Below, piece after piece: positions 5,271 through 9,251 of a stretch of 9,251 bases of DNA. Source of the DNA: Caccovicinus sp051878975 (GTDB taxonomy: Bacteria > Bacillota > Clostridia > Lachnospirales > Lachnospiraceae); contig JBJELD010000076.1 of the NCBI GenBank assembly GCA_051878975.1, positions 1-9,251 on the forward strand, given 5' to 3'. Each line of letters starts with the position of its first letter. The first letter of the stretch is position 1. The notes under the pieces were generated by a model. That model did not search any database, was not told the DNA's origin, and worked only from the letters and a program-made list of their open reading frames with translations. A program made the translations under genes and the position numbers.

Positions 5271-5810
5271 ATGGAGAAAGAGGAGCGGGTCGATATCTAT
5301 ACCATACCTCCGAATTTCGCGGAGGAAGGGACCCTGTTTTCCGGTAGGATCAAGACGAGAAATGCCGTGGAAACAGCGGTTCTTCTATCGGTTCTGATTC
5401 CGGTCATATGTTCCTTAGAGCTTTCAACCAAGGCAAAGCTTTATATTGCCATCATCGTTGTGGTTCCGGTGGTGCTGATCGCAGTGATCGGTGTTCAGGG
5501 AGAAAGCCTGTTTGCTTTTATTGGAAGCTTCTTTCGGTTCTTACTGCACCGGCGTCTTTTGACCGTGCCGGACGAGAAATACCGCCTGGAGCAGAACCGG
5601 ATCAAAGAGCGGAAACAGAGAGGAGGGAAGAGAACCTGTGAGAGAAAGCATAATCGGGGAAGGAAGCGAGCCGGAAGAGAAAGAAATGCAGAACAGCCTT
5701 TCGGAAAAGAAGATGGACAGAAAGGAGAGGAGACGGTCAAACCGGGAATGGAAGAGAAAAATGCGGGAAATCAGGCGGGAGGTCAAAAGAGAGCAAAAGG
5801 GAAGCAGTAA
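5271..5810 (+). CDS. PrgI/VirB3-like inner-membrane protein with extended basic tail
   Basis: This 179-aa protein has an N-terminal VDIYTIPPNF segment, typical of the IP-containing start of PrgI-type proteins, two close TM helices (about 33-50 and 57-75), and a basic FFRFLLHRRLL stretch followed by DEKYRLEQNRIKERK. It sits directly before VirB4, as PrgI (VirB3-like) usually does in Gram-positive conjugative systems. Its role would be a small membrane component that partners VirB4. The recognisable core ends near residue 117. The rest (about 118-179) is a Lys/Arg/Glu-rich tail encoded where the VirB4 frame also runs, so the tail may be partly an effect of purine-rich DNA or of a frameshift (TGA in another frame at 5639-5641). 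The start has a strong AAGGAGG at 5254-5260, ten bases upstream, and lies three bases after the previous stop. Confidence 0.8.
   Translation: MEKEERVDIYTIPPNFAEEGTLFSGRIKTRNAVETAVLLSVLIPVICSLELSTKAKLYIAIIVVVPVVLIAVIGVQGESLFAFIGSFFRFLLHRRLLTVPDEKYRLEQNRIKERKQRGGKRTCERKHNRGRKRAGRERNAEQPFGKEDGQKGEETVKPGMEEKNAGNQAGGQKRAKGKQ
5621..5627 (+). promoter_or_regulatory. Ribosome binding site supporting the VirB4 GTG start
   Basis: AGGAGGG ends ten bases before GTG 5638 and is the best Shine-Dalgarno match near the beginning of the VirB4 frame. It favours GTG 5638 over the later in-frame ATGs at 5686, 5713 and 5761, which have only purine-rich, non-specific sequence upstream. Confidence 0.6.
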
Positions 5811-8337
5811 AAGAAAAACAAAGCCAGAGAAGAAACAGGAAAAGGAAACGAACAGGGAGGAACCGGAAAACTTCCACGATCTTTTATTTACAAGGGCATC
5901 GTTAGAGCTTCCCATCCGGGAAATAAAGGATGGGATCATCCATACGACGGATGGGCGTTTTGTGAAGATTATAGAGGTTCTGCCGATTAATTTCCTGCAC
6001 CGCAGTTCCAGTGAACAGAGAAATATCATCTATTCCTTTATGGGGTATTTAAAGATCGCCCCTCCCGAACTGCAGATCAAGTCAGTTTCGAAAAAGGCGG
6101 ATATCTCCCAGTATCTTGCAGCTATCAGGGAAGATATCCGAAACGAGACAGATGATCGGTGCCGGATGCTTCAACAGGATTATGCAAATCTCCTCTGTAC
6201 CGTTGGCTATAAAGAAGCCGTTACGAGGAGGTTTTTCCTGGTTTTCCAGGTGGATGCAAAGAAGGGAACCGAAGCAGAGCGGGTCAGCCTTTTAAATTCC
6301 TACGCGCAGACGGCTAAGAAATACTTATATCAGTGTGGAAACGAGATTGAGCTTGCAGAGAATCCGACGGAGGAGACTGCGGAGATTTTTTACATGCTGT
6401 TAAACCGGAAAAGCAGTGTTCGGGAATCCTTTACGAAGCGGTTAAATCAGGTTGTGGACTGGTATATCCGGGAAAATGGAAGGGAGAGCGCCGGGCGAGT
6501 TCCGATTGCGGAAACCTTTGCGCCCAAAACCCTGGATTTCCGTCACGGGAGCTATATCTTGATGGATGGGGTATACCATACCTATCTGTTCATCCCATCC
6601 GGACGGTACCGGAGCCGGGTGCCTGCCGGATGGATGACCCTGCTTGTTAATGCCGGGGAGGGAATCGATGTGGATTTGTTCCTTTTTAAACAGGACAAAG
6701 GAAAGACCATGGAGCGCATCGGCAGGCGAATCCGGCTGAACCGTTCCAAAATCAAGGATGCTTCCGATACCAACTCGGACTTTGATGACCTGGCGGAATC
6801 CATTCAGTCTGGGTACTACCTAAAAAACGGTATGGCAGCTAATGAAGAGTTTTACTATCTCAGTATCCTCATTACGGTAACCGGGTACAGTGCGAAGGAG
6901 GTGGAGTGGAGGGCAAAGGAGATGAGGAAGCTGTTAAATGCCCAGGATATGGATACGGTCTCCTGTATTTTCAAGGAAGAGCAGGCATTCTTGTCTTCCC
7001 TGCCCCTGTTAAAGCTGGAGAAAAGCATTTATGAACGCTCCAAGCGGAATGTGCTGACCTCCGGTGCGGCAAGCTGTTATCCGTTTACCTCGTTTGAGAT
7101 GTCTGATAAGGACGGGATCCTGATGGGAGTCAATACAGCTAACAGTTCTCTGGTGATCGTGGACATTTTCAACTCTGCGGTATATAAGAATGCCAATATC
7201 TCCATCATGGGGACTACCGGAGCGGGAAAGACCTTTCTTTTGCAGCTGATGGCGCTCCGGATGCGGCGGAAGAACATTCAGGTGTTTATCATTGCGCCGG
7301 ATAAAGGGCACGAGTTTGCGCGTGCCTGTACGAATATCGGAGGGGAGTTTATTAAGATATCCTCCGCTTCCCCAAACTGTATCAATGTCATGGAAATCAT
7401 GAAAAAAAGCAGCCAGACCAATGAGATTCTGGATGGGGAGGTGGTGGAGCGTTCCGAACTGGCGGCGAAAATCCAGGATCTGCATATCTTCTTTTCCCTG
7501 CTGATCCCTGATATGGATCACGAGGAAAAGCAGCTTTTGGATGAGGCTTTAGTAACAGCTTACTATAAGAAAGGGATCACCCATGAAAACGAGAGCCTGC
7601 TTGACCCTAAACGTCCGGGGGAATACCGGACCATGCCGATCTTAGAGGATGTGTATGAGGTACTGCATGGAAAGGTCGAGACCAGGCGCCTTGCCAATAT
7701 CTTAAACCGTCTGGTTCACGGCTCAGCGTCCAGCTTTAACCAGCAGACCAATGTGAATCTGGAGAATAAATATATTGTACTGGATATTTCCGAGCTGACC
7801 GGAGATCTGCTTCCGGTGGGAATGTTCGTGGTGCTTAATTATGTCTGGTCGAAGGTGAAAGAAGACCGCACCATGGAAAAGGCGATCTTTCTGGATGAGG
7901 TATGGCAGCTGATCGGCGCTTCCTCCAATGAGATGGCGGCGGAATATGTCCTGGAGATCTTTAAGATTATCCGCGGCTATGGAGGCAGCGCAGTATGTGC
8001 AACCCAGGACCTTTCGGATTTCATGGCACTAAAGGATGGGAAGTATGGACGGGGAATCATCAATGCTTCAAAAACAAAGATCATCTTAAATCTGGAGAAT
8101 GATGAGGCAAAAAAGGTGCAGGAGCTTCTTCATCTGTCAGAGGCAGAGCGAATGGAGATTGTCCATTTTGAACGTGGAAAGGGCATGATCTCCACCAACA
8201 GCAATAACCTGACTCTGGAGTTTAAAGCAAGCCAGTTGGAAAAAGACCTGATAACGACAGACCGTCAGGATTTAAAGGAACTAAAAGAGCGCTTACAGCG
8301 GTTCGGGCAGGCAGCTTACGGAAAGCGAAGCGAATGA
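5638..8337 (+). CDS. virB4: VirB4 family conjugation ATPase
   Basis: This 899-aa cytoplasmic/membrane-associated motor ATPase powers T4SS assembly and DNA transfer. About 80 N-terminal residues form a highly charged K/R/E extension. The VirB4 N-domain begins near FHDLLFTRASLELPI (about 79), with GRFVKIIEVLPINFL and a conserved-looking SSSEQRNIIYSFMGYL. The C-terminal RecA-like domain has Walker A GTTGAGKT (525-532), Walker B AIFLDEVWQ with D753/E754, and a CATQDLSD motif with Q790 followed by GRGIINASKTKIIL, all standard for VirB4/TraC/TrbE ATPases. All key motifs are intact. The GTG start at 5638 has AGGAGGG upstream but lies 173 bp inside the preceding gene; a shorter start at ATG 5761 would still leave the domains whole. 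The stop is 11 bp before the next gene's preferred start. Confidence 0.95.
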   Translation: MRESIIGEGSEPEEKEMQNSLSEKKMDRKERRRSNREWKRKMREIRREVKREQKGSSKRKTKPEKKQEKETNREEPENFHDLLFTRASLELPIREIKDGIIHTTDGRFVKIIEVLPINFLHRSSSEQRNIIYSFMGYLKIAPPELQIKSVSKKADISQYLAAIREDIRNETDDRCRMLQQDYANLLCTVGYKEAVTRRFFLVFQVDAKKGTEAERVSLLNSYAQTAKKYLYQCGNEIELAENPTEETAEIFYMLLNRKSSVRESFTKRLNQVVDWYIRENGRESAGRVPIAETFAPKTLDFRHGSYILMDGVYHTYLFIPSGRYRSRVPAGWMTLLVNAGEGIDVDLFLFKQDKGKTMERIGRRIRLNRSKIKDASDTNSDFDDLAESIQSGYYLKNGMAANEEFYYLSILITVTGYSAKEVEWRAKEMRKLLNAQDMDTVSCIFKEEQAFLSSLPLLKLEKSIYERSKRNVLTSGAASCYPFTSFEMSDKDGILMGVNTANSSLVIVDIFNSAVYKNANISIMGTTGAGKTFLLQLMALRMRRKNIQVFIIAPDKGHEFARACTNIGGEFIKISSASPNCINVMEIMKKSSQTNEILDGEVVERSELAAKIQDLHIFFSLLIPDMDHEEKQLLDEALVTAYYKKGITHENESLLDPKRPGEYRTMPILEDVYEVLHGKVETRRLANILNRLVHGSASSFNQQTNVNLENKYIVLDISELTGDLLPVGMFVVLNYVWSKVKEDRTMEKAIFLDEVWQLIGASSNEMAAEYVLEIFKIIRGYGGSAVCATQDLSDFMALKDGKYGRGIINASKTKIILNLENDEAKKVQELLHLSEAERMEIVHFERGKGMISTNSNNLTLEFKASQLEKDLITTDRQDLKELKERLQRFGQAAYGKRSE

Positions 8338-8345
8338 AGGAGGGG
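8337..8345 (+). promoter_or_regulatory. Ribosome binding site deciding the DUF5697-like start
   Basis: AAGGAGGGG sits five bases before ATG 8349. An upstream in-frame ATG at 8334 overlaps the VirB4 stop as ATGA, but starting there would only translate the Shine-Dalgarno sequence itself (MKEGI) and has no comparable site before it. ATG 8349 is therefore preferred. Confidence 0.7.
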
Positions 8346-8348
8346 ATT

Positions 8349-8894
8349 ATGTATTGTTACCGGAATCCGGAAGATATGAAGGAGCGAGTGGAAATGCTTC
8401 TTAGAAAGTATAACGTGATGAAGCCAGAACAGGTCAGTGCTTTTTTCCCGGGAGAAGAGAAGGCTGCCTTTAGGGCGGCAAAGAAACTGGAGCAATTAAG
8501 ACAAGTGTACCGCAATCCCTATACAGGGCTCTATGCATCCAGTGAGTTTGCGTACAGCCTAAAGGATGTGGGGACGGTGTCCTGCTTATGGGTATTGGCA
8601 GATATGCTAAAGAAAAAGCCGGTTGAGAGCCACTTCCTTGCGGGTAAGGAAGACTACCCTGTGCGAATCCTTTTCCTCTCCAATCAGGAGCTTTACGAGA
8701 TCCTGTTTGTCGGGGAAGGGGATGTAAAATTGGTAAATGGGTTGTTTGAGAAAAAAAGCCGGAAGGTGGAAAATCCCATTATCGCAGTGGAAAATCCGGA
8801 ACTTATGAAGCAGATCGAGGTTCCTGGGGCAATCGGGTACTGTATGGTGGAAGATGGAGGGAGGGTTCATTATTACCGAAGAAGGGATACTTAA
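8349..8894 (+). CDS. DUF5697-like conserved mobile-element protein
   Basis: This 181-aa soluble protein has no signal peptide or TM segment. The N-terminal part (about 1-65, MKERVEMLLRKYNVMKPEQVSAFF to TGLY) has the helix-helix-strand rhythm of a winged-helix fold. The C-terminal part contains VSCLWVLADML, YPVRILFLSNQELYEILFVGEGD and PGAIGYCMVEDGGRVHYYR. These blocks match my memory of the DUF5697 family, found in Clostridia mobile elements. No function is established; DNA binding is a guess from the N-terminal pattern alone. It directly follows VirB4 and is followed 13 bp later by a DUF6100-like gene, suggesting co-expression with the transfer apparatus. An alternative start at 8334 adds four residues. 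The family name is from recall, not a search. Confidence 0.72.
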   Translation: MYCYRNPEDMKERVEMLLRKYNVMKPEQVSAFFPGEEKAAFRAAKKLEQLRQVYRNPYTGLYASSEFAYSLKDVGTVSCLWVLADMLKKKPVESHFLAGKEDYPVRILFLSNQELYEILFVGEGDVKLVNGLFEKKSRKVENPIIAVENPELMKQIEVPGAIGYCMVEDGGRVHYYRRRDT

Positions 8895-8897
8895 GCT

Positions 8898-8902
8898 GGA
8901 GG
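8898..8902 (+). promoter_or_regulatory. Ribosome binding site deciding the last gene's start
   Basis: GGAGG lies five bases before ATG 8908, just after the DUF5697-like stop (8892-8894). It favours ATG 8908 over the in-frame ATG at 8854, which would overlap the previous gene by 41 bp and has a poorer site. Confidence 0.65.
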
Positions 8903-8907
8903 ATCAG

Positions 8908-9251
8908 ATGGGAAAACAGTTGGAGGAGGTGCAGAAAACGGCGGGGCGCCTGCAGGAATATTTAGCAGAGGCGAGGACAGTCAAGCAGATCTATGACCGG
9001 TGCGGCTCAGAATTTCAATATGGAAGATTTACAGACTGTGCCATGGAGGCTTCCATGTGTGCGGAGCGCCTGACGGAGAAGCTTCGCAGGCTGGTTTTGG
9101 GAAGCTGCCTTTCGCTCCGGGAGAAGGACAACTACCGGCTGCAGCTTGTTTCCGCCCATGGGATACGGATCATGTATCAGGATGGAATCATACAGCTGGA
9201 GCTTCCGTTTCTTCTGCCCCATAGAAAAAATAAGTATACGGATTATATTTA
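8908..9251 (+). CDS. DUF6100-like protein, 5' part, truncated by the window edge
   Basis: The frame is open to the end of the window (114 complete codons). It begins MGKQLEEVQKTAGRLQEYLAE, a probable helical or coiled-coil N-terminus of about 55 residues. A block follows with REKDNYRLQLVSAHGIRIMY, then GIIQLELPFLLPHRK. The pairing of a helical start with a HGI-x-I-x-Y ... LPFLLP-type strand block matches my recollection of DUF6100 proteins, which occur in Clostridia conjugative elements near DUF5697 genes. No signal peptide or TM segment is visible. No function is known. ATG 8908 is chosen because of the close GGAGG; an upstream ATG 8854 is in the same open frame. The C-terminus lies outside the window. 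Confidence 0.65.
   Translation, partial: MGKQLEEVQKTAGRLQEYLAEARTVKQIYDRCGSEFQYGRFTDCAMEASMCAERLTEKLRRLVLGSCLSLREKDNYRLQLVSAHGIRIMYQDGIIQLELPFLLPHRKNKYTDYI

Noticed and set aside
5541..6029. Long minus-strand open frame opposite the PrgI/VirB4 junction
   Set aside because: The Ser/Phe/Leu-rich translation is the complement of a purine-rich coding strand. There is no ribosome site and no domain, and it is opposite clear VirB4 sequence.
9000..9224. Plus-strand 74-codon frame near the window end
   Set aside because: It is out of frame with, and wholly inside, the DUF6100-like gene that starts at 8908 with a good ribosome site.

Overview
The window reads as part of the conjugation (type IV secretion) operon of an integrative or conjugative element from a Gram-positive gut-type Clostridia host, most likely Lachnospiraceae. 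The reasons are strong AGGAGG-type ribosome binding sites, purine-rich coding strands, GTG starts, moderate GC, and gene families that I know from mobile elements of that group (PrgI-like protein, VirB4, a lytic transglycosylase cell-wall hydrolase, and DUF5697-like and DUF6100-like proteins). All genes lie on the + strand, are packed with short gaps or 4-nt overlaps, and look like one transcription unit. No relaxase, coupling protein (VirD4/TcpA type), integrase, cargo gene, tRNA or CRISPR array is visible, so the window is an internal piece of the element.

Layout. Positions 1-219 are a regulatory leader. A near-consensus housekeeping promoter (31-59) is followed by a 5' hairpin (68-110) and two strong terminator-like hairpins with T-runs (131-160 and 169-192), all upstream of the first conventional gene. 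The operon appears to be gated by termination or antitermination. A 47-codon leader frame (80-223) crosses both hairpins and ends in a GTGA overlap with the first gene. Next come a small VirB2/TrbC-like pilin candidate (220-603) and a polytopic VirB6/TrbL-like channel protein (673 to 2558). The latter is interrupted by a 100-N assembly gap at 2094-2193 across which the reading frame does not hold. Then come a membrane-anchored lytic transglycosylase fused to a C39-like cysteine peptidase domain (2555-4561), an unrecognised signal-peptide/ectodomain/TM protein (4566-5267), a PrgI/VirB3-like inner-membrane protein (5271-5810), and the VirB4 ATPase (5638-8337). VirB4 overlaps the preceding gene by 173 bp in another frame. 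The window ends with a DUF5697-like protein (8349-8894) and the start of a DUF6100-like protein (8908 to the edge).

How they work together (inference from families): VirB4 powers assembly and substrate movement. The PrgI/VirB3-like and VirB6-like proteins form the membrane channel, the VirB2-like protein is a candidate pilin or small channel subunit, and the SLT/C39 enzyme opens peptidoglycan outside the membrane, as VirB1 does in Gram-negative systems. The single-pass ectodomain protein is placed to be an envelope or mating-pair accessory factor. The last two genes are conserved but functionally uncharacterised companions. I see no clearly new multi-gene system. The most notable signals are the gated leader, the cluster of perfect inverted repeats early in the hydrolase gene, the SLT-C39 fusion, and the PrgI/VirB4 coding overlap with a possible ancestral stop in the third frame.
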